A stretch of 12,694 bases of DNA. It comes from Baffinella frigidus. Taxonomy: Eukaryota; Cryptophyceae; Cryptomonadales; Baffinellaceae. Under the pieces are notes generated by a model. It made no database searches. It was not told the origin of the DNA and worked only from the letters and a program-made list of their open reading frames with translations. Below, in pieces: positions 1-6,325 of this stretch (position 1 is the first letter of the stretch; each line of letters opens with the position of its first letter). A program made the translations under genes and the position numbers. Where the stretch lies: contig MU646622.1 in NCBI GenBank assembly GCA_026770585.1, forward strand, positions 183,364 through 196,057, read 5' to 3'.

Positions 1-115
1 GGGTCCAGGGTGTAGGGCTTAGGGTTGAGGGTCAAGGGTTAAGGGTTAAGGGTTTAGGGATTAGGGTCCAGGGTGTAGGGCTTAGGGTTGAGGGTTAAGG
101 GTTAAGTGTTTGGCT
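1..115. repeat. Degenerate telomere-like repeat, G-rich strand
   Basis: Made of variants of TTTAGGG/TTAGGG (TTAAGGG, TTGAGGG, GTCCAGGG). A higher-order unit of about 63 bp is visible: the stretch starting GGGTCCAGGGTGTAGGGC at position 1 recurs at 64. Because the heptamers are degenerate and ordinary sequence follows, this is an interstitial telomere-like block (or the inner edge of a subtelomere) rather than an active chromosome end. Confidence 0.85.
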
Positions 116-172
116 ACCCTCAAACCGAACCACGCGCACCTCCCAGCACGAGTGTTCTCGCGTTGCTGCAAA

Positions 173-214
173 CCTACTTTAGACGTGACCAGGAGCAATC
201 ATAAGTTGACACAA
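173..214 (+). repeat. Dispersed motif CTACTTTAGACGTGAC, copy 1
   Basis: The 16-mer CTACTTTAGACGTGAC followed by a diverged AATCATAAGTTGAC segment. It is repeated in the same orientation at 1272-1310, where it lies between two divergent gene starts. The core GACGTGAC resembles a bZIP/CRE-type half site, but whether it is regulatory or a remnant repeat is inference. Confidence 0.5.
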
Positions 215-335
215 GGGAAGAATGCACAGGATCCTGTACATTCTGCCAAAAGTTGACTCGCGTTTACTGATGAGTTGACTTTTGCAATTGACCACCCTCA
301 GGTCCAGCGTAGCCAGCACCAACCCAGCACCAGCC

Positions 336-531
336 ACTGGCCCTCCCAGGTGGCTCAAATAGTTCCCTGGAACCCTTTTAGATTTCAAGGCTCTGGGGGT
401 CGGATCCGACCTCCAGGGCTCAAAAGTTCACATGTTTTAGCTTGAAAATTAACTTTTGAAAATAATTCCAGAGCACTATTTGAGCCACCTCGGAGGGCTG
501 GTGGTCCACCAGCCCTCCGAGGTGGCTCAAA
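336..531. repeat. Nested foldback with 53-bp palindrome
   Basis: Positions 479-504 and 506-531 are perfect inverted copies of a 26-bp arm beginning TTTGAGCCACCTCGGAGG, separated by one base (T505). A third, inverted and slightly diverged half lies at about 336-371, so the outer part can also pair with 467-505 around a loop of roughly 95 bp. Within that loop is a shorter palindrome, GGTCGGATCCGACC (397-410). No open frame in it looks coding. It is best described as a small foldback element or the relic of inverted insertions. Confidence 0.75.
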
Positions 532-658
532 GGTCTCCACCAGCCCTACGCTCAAGCACGCCGCGTCCTTCTCGTCCTGATCTCAGACCTTCGTTGATAA
601 CCAGCGCGGCCGCCGTGCATCTCCCCCCCACCATCTCCACGCGATCTAGAACTCTCTT

Positions 659-698
659 CCGTGGTTAGGGTATGGTCAGGACATGCCCTAACCACGCT
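659..698. repeat. Small inverted repeat
   Basis: Arms CGTGGTTAGGGTATG and CATGCCCTAACCACG, nearly perfectly complementary, around a short loop. The arm carries a GGTTAGGG-like word reminiscent of the telomere repeat. It lies beyond the 3' end of the minus-strand gene; a role in 3'-end formation is possible but unsupported. Confidence 0.55.
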
Positions 699-752
699 GC
701 AAGTGCCGAGACCCTCCCCTGCAGCTGGACTACGCTACGGAAGCAGGGAGGA

Positions 753-1211
753 CTAGGCCAGGCACAGGCGGGCGTGTCTCTGAGGAGCGTGCATCAGATG
801 CAAAGTTTTGACAACTTCGGGAAGTTGTGCTGCACCCGGAGGAGTCACGCCCGCGACCTTCCAGGTGCGATGCAGGGCCAAGGGCGAGGGCTCGAGAAGA
901 GATCAGCTCCAGGAGAGGAGAATCGAACCTGTGCCGTCCAGAAAAGAAATGTACTTGGCAGTAAGCTTGTCGACCAGCGCATCTTGCGAGACAGCCGGCA
1001 CCTGCGCTGCTGTTTCCTGGTCCTCTCCGGCCTGCATGCGCGCGTAGCCCACGTGGCGCCGAAGCTGGAATCCACGCGCTCCTGGGACTGAGAGGTGTCT
1101 GCTCCCCGCTCCCGCTCCTCTTCGCGCAGAGAGCATGCCTGGAGGAGCAAACGCTTCACATGGGCTCCAGACGCCGGCGAGGACCGCGCCCATCGCAACC
1201 CAGACACGCAT
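753..1211 (-). CDS. Small protein with plastid-type bipartite presequence
   Basis: The ATG at 1211 opens a frame starting MRVWVAMGAVLAGVWSPCEA, a typical signal peptide. FAPPGMLSARR follows immediately, so cleavage would leave phenylalanine at +1, the hallmark of import into secondary plastids of red-algal origin (established for cryptophytes and stramenopiles). An Arg/Ser/Gly-rich, acid-poor transit stretch follows to about residue 58, then an acidic mature start (MQAGEDQETAAQ) and a helix-prone segment. Exon 1 most likely ends at 929 (CACAG|GTTCG, phase 1). A plausible 99-nt intron ends at GTGCAG (832-830), and the frame then continues through QLPEVVKTLHLM to TAG at 755-753, giving 119 residues. 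Exon 1 and its targeting signal are fairly convincing. Exon 2 is weak: unspliced, the frame instead stops near 903 after GSILLSWS. An upstream in-frame GTG at 1226 was not used because a eukaryotic ATG is available. The mature part was not recognised, so no function is assigned. Confidence 0.55.
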
Positions 1212-1375
1212 TTTACCAGCAGGCACCTCGACCTCGCAGCTTTAGACCTGTTTTTTTAGGCGTTTGACCAGAACTACTTTAGACGTGACGCTGGTAATCA
1301 AAAGTTGTACAGTATGTCAAAATGGTCAAACATATTTTTTTCCGTGAGAATAGGTCAACCCAGCGAGGAGGCAGG
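1212..1375. promoter_or_regulatory. Divergent intergenic promoter region
   Basis: Only 164 bp separate the minus-strand ATG at 1211 from the plus-strand ATG at 1376, so the two genes probably share a bidirectional promoter. It contains the second copy of CTACTTTAGACGTGAC (1273-1288), a T-run at 1250-1257 and an AT-rich segment CATATTTTTTTCC near 1330. No clear TATA box was identified. The regulatory role is inferred from position. Confidence 0.4.
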
Positions 1376-4300
1376 ATGTTCGCGAAGCTCTCCGGCGCGT
1401 TCCTGGACGCGATCGGGTCGGACCCGGCGGTGCCGCGCAAGATCCCTGGCACTGCCCCGCCCGCCCCGCCGATAGCCTCGTTTCCCAGCGGCGCGGAACT
1501 CCTGGGTCTTCATTGTTCTAAAACTGGCTGTGCGAGGGAGGGCTGGGCTGGGCTGTGGCCGTGGGCCTGGAGGCAGGCTGGAGGCTGGGCTCAGGGCCTC
1601 GATGAACGCTCCATGCGGACCACTCCTGGCGGACCACACCTGGAGAGCCTCCAAGCGTGTGCCTCTGCAGCGCTGAGGCCCCAACAGCCGCAGCAGCCAA
1701 CGGCCCAGCTGGAGACTTGTCCCTGAAGGGGACGTTTTCTCCAGGCCCACAGCCCAGCATCCAGGCGGCTGGGCTGTGAGAATAGAGACGCTGAGGGTGT
1801 GATCGGTCCCGGATTTGCTTGCCGAAGGTGGATCTTCCAAGGTGGAAGTGTTTGTGTACGCCTGTCCTGGAGGCTGGGCTGTGGCCGTGGGCCTGGAGGC
1901 AGGTCGGTGGCAGGTTGGAGGCTGGGGTGTGGGTCTGGCAGACCACTTCTGGAGGACGAAATTGGGGGGGGGGCTCTCCAGGCTTGGGACTCTTGCAGCG
2001 CTGCAGGCCCCACCAGCCGCTGCAGCCCCACACCCACCACCCGAAGTGAACCAGATCGGGGTGGAGTTGAGTAATCCCCCACACCAGGACCAAAGGCTCA
2101 GCCTTTTGTCCTGGTGAAATTTACTACAGGTGACATATCCCGATCTGGTAGAATTCGGGTGGCTGGTGGGCCACGGCCCAGCTGGAGACTGTTGTCCCGG
2201 GGGGGGACGTTTGCTTGAGGCCCACTGTGACAGGGTGGCGGGTAACGTGGTAACGAGGCGAGGTCCTTTTACCGTTCCCGTAATCACAGTGACGCTGGGC
2301 TGTGGGCCGCCTACAGCCCAGCATCCAGGCGGCTGGGCCGTGGGCCTATCCCTTAAGTGGCGAGCTGGTCAAATTTGACCTCTAGGCGGGTCCTAGGGCC
2401 CTATGGTAGGGCGTATGAGCCTACTGGCCACTTGGGGGATAGGCGGCTGGGCTGTGGGCTTATAGACTGGATAATTTTCAGCCCCATATTATATCCCCCC
2501 TGTCCTGAACGTGGGCTGGTGGTGAGCAGAGCCGTACTCTCTCGAAATTTTGTGGCGCGGTGGGTGTGCTCGGTCCTGGATTTGCTTGCCGCAGGTGGAT
2601 CTTCCGGTGTTAGAAATGTGTGTTTACCCTTGTCCACCAACCCTCACAATCGGACCAAATCGACGAGTTTTTGGAGCCACTTTCCTTTGACAGAGGGGTC
2701 AGATCTGACCCCTCTACAGGGTAAATCTGAGGTCTTGAAATTGTCGATTTGGTGAGGGTTGGTGGGTCCTGAACGTGGGATGGTGGTGAGCAGAGCCGTA
2801 CTCGCTAAACACTGGATTCAACCCTCTCACCAGCGGCTTCAACGGCTCCTATTCCAGGCCCTTGAAGGACTCTTTTGAGGCCTTAGAGGACTCTTTTGAG
2901 GCCTCAGAGGACTTTTGCTAAGGGAGACGGACCACCCCCCCCCCTTACAGCAGTGCCAGCCCCATACTATATTTCCCCTGTCCTGAACGTGGGTTGGTGG
3001 TGAGCAGAGCCGTACTCTCTGCAAATGGGATTCAACCCTTCGACGAGCGCCCCCCCCCTTTACAGCCGTGCCAGCCCCATATTATATCCCCCCTGTCCTG
3101 AACGTGGGTTTCTGGGGAGCAGAGCCCTACTCGCTGCACACGGGATTCAACCCTTCGACGAGCGGTTTCATCCAGCAGCACCTCCAGGACTGCGGGCCTG
3201 TCCACAACGACTGCGACGGTGGCAGGTAGCCAGCCCCCTCACACCCTTGGTGTTTTGAGAGCCCTTGGCGTTTTGAGAGAAAACGGTGGGGCACGCTAAC
3301 CTCGTCGTCGCCCACCCAGCTCGCACAACCCCCTGCCCTGCCTGTGTCCACAGCGACTGTATGTTCGCAGTCGATGGGGGCAGGTAACCAGCCTTCGCCC
3401 CCCCTCCTCGCATGCCCCCCTCCCCTGCCTTGTGTCCTTCCATTCCCCACCCTTTGGACCTGTCCAACACGACTGCGATGGGGGCAGGTAGCCCCTCGCA
3501 CCATCTTTTAATCGAAATTTATAACAAGTCGAATCTTTTTCAAATTGACTTGGTCTTGCAGATTATGTGGGACTCAGCCTTGGGGTTTAGTAAGTGGGCA
3601 TCTTCCACAGCCTCCAAGTGGCTTTCCCTCCCACCCTGCTCGCATACAGGGGCACCTCGCTCATAAGAAACGCTTCCCCCCCTAGGATCACCACAGGGTT
3701 CCAGGCATCGCCCTACTGTAGGGTCTTCGGGTGGGGAATGACTGGTATGGTGGCAGGAAGCCACCACCAGCCACCCGAAGTGAACCAGGGGTGGAGTTGA
3801 CTGTTTTTTTCACGAGAGGTACACCTCTGAGGTGTACTTCCTTGGGAAATTTATTACAGGGGAAGCATCTCGAGCTGGTTAACTTCGGGTGGCTGGTAGA
3901 GCGTTTGCGGTAATTGTTGTCCATTTTGGACGAACGGTTTTCCGGTTTTCCGGTTTTTTTAAATGTTTCAAAGGTCGTAAAACATTTTAAATGGACACTT
4001 CTGGTACAAATGAAAACCGGAAAACCGGAAAACCGGAAAACCGTACGTCCAAAACGGACTTACTGCAAACGCTCTAACCAGCCTCTCGCCAACCTTCTTC
4101 TGCTTCTTTATTACTCTCGATACAGGTCCTAAGTAGGCCCTTGCGCCTTGAGTTGCGTGATACAAGCTTCTCCGAGCCTTAGGAACGAGCCCGCCTCGCC
4201 CACCCTGCTCGCATGACCCCCTCCCCTGTGTGAGGACCGGGTCCTGGGCGGGCCAGCCTCAGGGGAAAAGGGTACACTACTCATTGACTACTTGTAGGGC

Positions 4301-4929
4301 CTTACCAGAGGCGGACCCGTCCAGGACCCGGTCCTCACACCCTGCCGTGTGTCCGTTCATGCCTCCCGCCACTGCGTGCCAACGTCTAGTGCACATACAG
4401 GGGCACCTCGCTCATAAGAAAACGCCCCCCCCCCCCCCCACACACAAGACCACCATAGGGCCCTAGGCTGTGGGATCCTAGGGGGTGGCGCTTTCTTATG
4501 AGCGAGGTACCCCTGTAACAAGATTGATGTGTCCGCGCCAGGTCATAAGTCGGATTTTCATTTTACTACGCCATCTACGGGTAAAGTTGATTCTCACCAG
4601 GGAAACACGCCAAAAGTGTTGGGAATTGGAGCCCTCCGTGGGCGCTACAATGTTTTTTTGTACCACGAAACACTTTTAGCGCGAAACGTTGCGTGTGAAA
4701 TTCCCACTTGTGACATGGCGTGGCCTCTGCCAGAGATTTGACGCCTGGTTTCCTAAACTCTAAAACCCAACCCCCAAACCCCAAACTCTAAACCCTCAAC
4801 CCCTGAACCCTAAACCCTACATCCCAAACCCTAAACCCTAAACCCTAAACCCTAAACCCTAAACCCTAAACCCTAAACCCCTAAACCAGCTACATGAACG
4901 AGGACTACAACGCACCGGGCTTTTACTAA
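1376..4929 (+). CDS. Three-exon gene for a 65-residue protein
   Basis: Proposed exons: 1376-1505, 3562-3589 and 4890-4929. Exon 1 begins MFAKLSGAFLDAIGSDPAVP, has strong G/C third positions and ends CTGG|GTCTTC in phase 1. Exon 2 is a 28-nt microexon with a very good acceptor (TTGGTCTTGCAG) and a perfect donor (GTAAGT); read in the required phase it gives DYVGLSLGVY. Exon 3 follows AAACCAG, supplies the single base needed, and reads YMNEDYNAPGFY then TAA at 4927-4929. AATAAA lies at 4952-4957. The phases 1 and 2 join without adjustment, which is the main support. The product would have an amphipathic N terminus, a Pro/Ala-rich middle and an aromatic acidic tail. The family was not recognised. 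Both introns (2,056 and 1,300 bp) are packed with repeats. The weakest point is the exon-1 donor; additional exons are possible. Confidence 0.5.
1536..1925 (+). repeat. Direct repeats rich in GGCTGGGCTGTGG
   Basis: GGCTGGGCTGTGGCCGTGGG and its continuation CCTGGAGGCAGG occur at about 1541-1577 and again near 1871-1902, with shorter relatives between. A palindromic segment CACAGCCCAGC...GCTGGGCTGTG spans 1748-1779. The 310-residue minus-strand open frame across this area is Pro/Ser/Gln-rich and repeat-derived, so it is not annotated as a gene. The block lies in intron 1 of the 1376-4929 gene model. Confidence 0.65.
1703..1866 (+). repeat. Dispersed repeat module, intact copy
   Basis: Two sub-modules recur further on: GGCCCAGCTGGAGACTTGTC through the CAGCCCAGCATCCAGGCGGC segment (1703-1770) reappears at 2171-2225 plus 2313-2342, and TGGATTTGCTTGCCG through GTGGATCTTCC (about 1807-1840) reappears at about 2578-2606. 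Comparing the copies reveals the insertion at about 2227-2312. Confidence 0.6.
2009..2172. mobile_element. Foldback element family A, copy 1
   Basis: Terminal inverted repeats: CCACCCGAAGTGAACCAGAT (from 2037) pairs with ATCTGGTAGAATTCGGGTGG (2144-2163), and CCACCAGCC/GGCTGGTGG lies outside. Inside is a separate, almost perfect hairpin (2083-2115, arms of about 16 bp with AAAGGCTNAGCCTTT at the tip). The right half shares GAAATTTACTACAGG with copy 2. It has no coding capacity, so it is a MITE-like, non-autonomous element. Confidence 0.75.
2227..2312. mobile_element. Small insertion inside a repeat copy
   Basis: Compared with the intact module at 1703-1779, the copy starting at 2171 is interrupted between AGGCCCAC and CAGCCCAGCATCC. 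The extra DNA starts TGTGACAGGG and contains the inverted partner ATCACAGTGA, forming an imperfect stem with GGTAACGTGGTAACG/CGTTCCCGTAA inside. Boundaries are approximate to a few bases. Confidence 0.5.
2346..2442. repeat. Hairpin G
   Basis: CTATCCCTTAAGTGGC (from 2346) pairs with GCCACTTGGGGGATAG (2427-2442). The interior carries further self-complementary words, including TCCTAGGGCCCTATGG. It is a foldback with no TSD that I could identify. Confidence 0.65.
2478..3172 (+). repeat. Minisatellite, about 110-bp unit, four degenerate copies
   Basis: The unit contains AGCCCCATATTATATCCCCC, then TGTCCTGAACGTGGG, GTGAGCAGAGCCGTACTC and GGATTCAACCCTTCGACGAG. Copies begin near 2480, 2767 (left part missing), 2957 and 3075. 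The first is interrupted before its end by sequence containing element B copy 1. A short GAGGCCTTAGAGGACTCTTT duplication (2875-2910) also sits between copies. Two long C-runs precede copies at about 2936-2945 and 3050-3058. Confidence 0.75.
2634..2765. mobile_element. Foldback element family B, copy 1
   Basis: 132 bp bounded by CCACCAACCCTCAC and GTGAGGGTTGGTGG, a 14-bp perfect terminal inverted repeat. The complementarity continues inward (GGACCAAATCGAC against GTCGATTTGGT). The centre holds GAGGGGTCAGATCTGACCCC (2693-2712 onward), a perfect palindrome. A second copy lies inverted at 7147-7337. It has no open frame, so it is MITE-like. Confidence 0.8.
3198..3500 (+). repeat. Degenerate tandem repeat with CGACTGCGATGGGGGCAGGT
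   Basis: Three related segments at about 3198-3240, 3342-3398 and 3458-3500 share CCTGTCCACA(A)CGACTGCGAYGG then GGCAGGTARCCAGCC. Spacing is 115-145 bp. Each copy contains a CAG|GTA donor-like word. Between them is a TTGGYGTTTTGAGAG doublet (3247-3281). It lies in intron 1 of the 1376-4929 gene model. Confidence 0.6.
3562..3589 (+). CDS. Microexon 2 of the 65-residue protein gene
   Basis: 28 nt between TTGGTCTTGCAG and GTAAGTGGG, the best splice-site pair in the window. Used in phase 1 it encodes DYVGLSLGVY (first and last codons shared with its neighbours). In phase 0 it would read IMWDSALGF. The phase-1 reading links exactly to exon 3 at 4890. Confidence 0.5.
3645..3720 (+). mobile_element. 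Element D, solo left end
   Basis: TA then CAGGGGCACCTCGCTCATAA (3647-3666) and AACGCTTCCCCCCCTAGGATCACCAC. It matches, in inverse orientation, the half copy ending at 5325. No right terminal repeat follows, so the element is truncated or broken near 3720. Confidence 0.65.
3766..3897. mobile_element. Foldback element family A, copy 2
   Basis: Ends ACCAGCCACCCGAAGTGAAC (3766-3785) and CTTCGGGTGGCTGGT (3883-3897) are inverted repeats and match copy 1. GGGTGGAGTTGA and GAAATTTATTACAGG are also shared. The internal hairpin (3816-3840, GAGGTACACCT/AGGTGTACTTC) differs completely from that of copy 1 although it sits at the same place. Confidence 0.78.
3891..4083. repeat. Long hairpin E with TTTTCCGG repeats
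   Basis: GGCTGGTAGAGCGTTTGC (3891-3908) pairs with GCAAACGCTCTAACCAGCC (4065-4083). Stems continue with GTCCATTTTGGACG/CGTCCAAAACGGAC and short tandem runs of GGTTTTCC against GGAAAACC. An inner stem AAATGTTT/AAAACATTT forms the tip. Its left end is also the right end of element A copy 2, so one element was built on, or inserted into, the other. Confidence 0.75.
4229..4339. mobile_element. Foldback element F with CCCTG target duplication
   Basis: 111 bp with 19-bp perfect terminal inverted repeats (TGTGAGGACCGGGTCCTGG at the left, its complement at 4321-4339). It is flanked by CCCTG at 4224-4228 and CCCTG at 4340-4344. Removing the element and one CCCTG restores GCATGACCCCCTCCCCTG joined to CCGTGTGTCC, matching the uninterrupted sequence near 3410-3436. 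That is direct evidence of insertion with a 5-bp duplication. There is no coding capacity. Confidence 0.82.
4396..4517. mobile_element. Element D, full copy with TA duplication
   Basis: TA, CAGGGGCACCTCGCTCATAA, a C-rich centre with CATAGGGCCCTAGG, then TTATGAGCGAGGTACCCCTG, TA. Terminal inverted repeats are about 28 bp with a single mismatch in the outer part. The TA dinucleotide on both sides fits a Tc1/mariner-type target duplication. Non-autonomous. Confidence 0.82.
4749..4887. repeat. Interstitial CCCTAAA array
   Basis: Degenerate CCCCAAAC/CCCTCAAC variants lead into about eight perfect tandem CCCTAAA heptamers (about 4822-4880). The array is immediately followed by CTAAACCAG and the proposed last exon at 4890, so it forms the 3' part of an intron. 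Confidence 0.9.
4890..4929 (+). CDS. Terminal exon of the 65-residue protein gene
   Basis: Reads YMNEDYNAPGFY then TAA after an initial C that completes a codon from the previous exon. Codons are mostly C/G-ending, in sharp contrast to the telomere-like intron immediately before it. The acceptor is ACCAG at 4885-4889. Confidence 0.5.
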
Positions 4930-4951
4930 GTCGAGTTTGTGTGAAATGTGG

Positions 4952-4957
4952 AATAAA
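4952..4957 (+). terminator. AATAAA polyadenylation-type signal
   Basis: AATAAA 22 bases after the proposed stop codon at 4929, at a reasonable distance for a short 3' untranslated region. Whether this lineage uses the hexamer is not shown by the sequence alone. Confidence 0.4.
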
Positions 4958-5137
4958 ACAGTGGCGTGAGAAAGTGGTGCTCCCTCCCGGTGTTGCTTCT
5001 CCGGAACATGGCTCCAACGTCTGCCCAGGCGGGCCTATCCCCGGATAGTCCTCCCAGAACTGTTCCTTTCGGCCCTTGGGATTTTGATTTCTCCCAACCC
5101 AGCCCAACACTCTGTTCCGTAGAAAGGATCTGCAGAG

Positions 5138-5217
5138 AAAGCAGTTTTTGCTTTCGGATCGCAATCGGACCAAATCGACGAGTTTTTGGGAAAGCATTTT
5201 TGCTTTCGGATCGCATC
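5138..5217 (+). repeat. Direct repeat around a fragment of element B
   Basis: AAAGCAGTTTTTGCTTTCGG (5138-5157) followed by ATCGCA recurs with one base missing at 5192-5216. Between the copies is AATCGGACCAAATCGACGAG plus TTTTTGG (5163-5189), which matches the left end of element B. A related CCTTTCGGATC word is found near 6249. The stretch 4958-5137 shows nothing I can identify. Confidence 0.6.
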
Positions 5218-5274
5218 AGCTGGGCCACGGGTGGCCTGTTTCTTCCCTTCATTTTTTTGACCTGCCCAGCGCCC

Positions 5275-5325
5275 TGTGGTGATCCTAGGGGGGTGGACGT
5301 TTCTTATGAGCGAGGTACCCGTGTA
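5275..5325 (-). mobile_element. Element D, solo right end
   Basis: Contains CTAGGGGGGTGGACGTTTCTTATGAGCGAG-type sequence ending in ACCCGTGTA. It is the inverse complement of the solo left end at 3645, including the shared GGTGATCCTAGG interior. Probably a truncated copy. Confidence 0.6.
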
Positions 5326-5358
5326 CACTGTCTAGCTCTGCATTACTTAATCTTGGTT

Positions 5359-5790
5359 AAAGGGGTGCCTCGTCCATAAGAAACGGTTCACACAAGAAAC
5401 AGGGCGCTTTAGAGGGGCGGCTTTCTTGAGGGCGGCGAGGACGAGGAGTGATCTGAGAGTGAGGGGGGCGGGTTGGCGAGCGCGAGGGGGCGGGGGGGAG
5501 GCAGCGAGGGCAGAGAGTCTGGCGTGACCTGTGTAAAGTCACTCCGGTCTTCCTGCATTGGGTAGTATCCCCAGAGAGAGAGCGGCGAGGCCGAGGATTA
5601 AGAATCGGGACGGGCGTTTTCGACGCGTTTCTTAATAAATAAGAAAGAAGGCGGGGGTGTCCAGTGCGTTTCCACTAGGTAATAATTAAGAAAGAGAAGG
5701 CGGGCGTTTCCACTAGGTTTCTTATCAACTGAGCAAGATAAGGCGGGCGTTTGGAGAATCCCCGCGTCTTATGAGTGAGGTACCCCAGTA
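5359..5790. mobile_element. Possible expanded element D (about 430 bp)
   Basis: A diverged left end AAAGGGGTGCCTCGTCCATA (from 5360) and a diverged right end TCTTATGAGTGAGGTACCCC (5767-5786) are in the correct opposed orientation. Between them are a G-rich purine segment (about 5415-5515) and three degenerate units combining TTTCTTA...AAGAAAG with AAGGCGGGCGTTT (about 5610-5755). It could be a larger relative of the family or two unrelated half copies. No coding frame is evident. Confidence 0.4.
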
Positions 5791-5839
5791 CTAATCAAAT
5801 ATATTTCGATACTCTTTGTACTGAAGTGTTCCTACGGAG

Positions 5840-5928
5840 TACAGGGGCACCTCGCTCACAAGAAACCGCCCACCTGCTAGGACCACCATAGGGGCCTGGC
5901 GGTTTCTTATGAGCGAGGCACCCCTGTA
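5840..5928. mobile_element. Element D, shortest full copy (89 bp)
   Basis: TA, CAGGGGCACCTCGCTCACAA, GAAACCGCC, a short centre GACCACCATAGGGG, then GGCGGTTTCTTATGAGCGAG and GCACCCCTG, TA. The inverted repeats occupy most of the element and differ at very few positions. The flanking sequence is GAG|TA...TA|CTG. Confidence 0.85.
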
Positions 5929-6325
5929 CTGATCTAAATGTATTTAATGAGGAGCCCAGATTAACTGCGACAGAGCTAGAATGTGGGTCACACATTTTCA
6001 CGATTCAAAGGCGTTGCTTGAACATGCAAAAAATTGCAAGCACACATCAGATCCTCGTAGCTATGTACTTTCACACCATCTTCTCACACCATCTTCTCAC
6101 ACCTCAGCACGCAGACCACGATCCGTCATAGGGCGAAACGGTTCCCCTGATTCGGGGAAACAAACACGGTGAGCCCGTTAGGTCCGTTAGGTTCTTCGAG
6201 CTCCCAACATAGGCGGACACTGGAACTGGTTCTGCAGAAAAAGCTTGCTTCCTTTCGGATCAAGAAACACGGCCAGCACACCACAGCATGCTCACGTCCT
6301 CGCCAGTGACGGGCACATGCATGCA

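Noticed and set aside
1-115. True chromosome end
   Set aside because: The repeats are degenerate with a 63-bp higher-order period and similar arrays occur at several internal places, so a terminal telomere is not indicated.
1355-2287. 310-residue minus-strand open frame
   Set aside because: It is the longest frame in the window but spans the GGCTGGGCTGTGG repeats and element A, is low-complexity (Pro, Ser, Gln, Thr) and overlaps the better plus-strand exon at 1376. No domain was seen.
4966-5379. Plus-strand frame with MAPTSAQAGLSPDS
   Set aside because: Its codons lack the C/G third-position preference of the accepted exons, and the frame runs through a fragment of element B and the end of element D.
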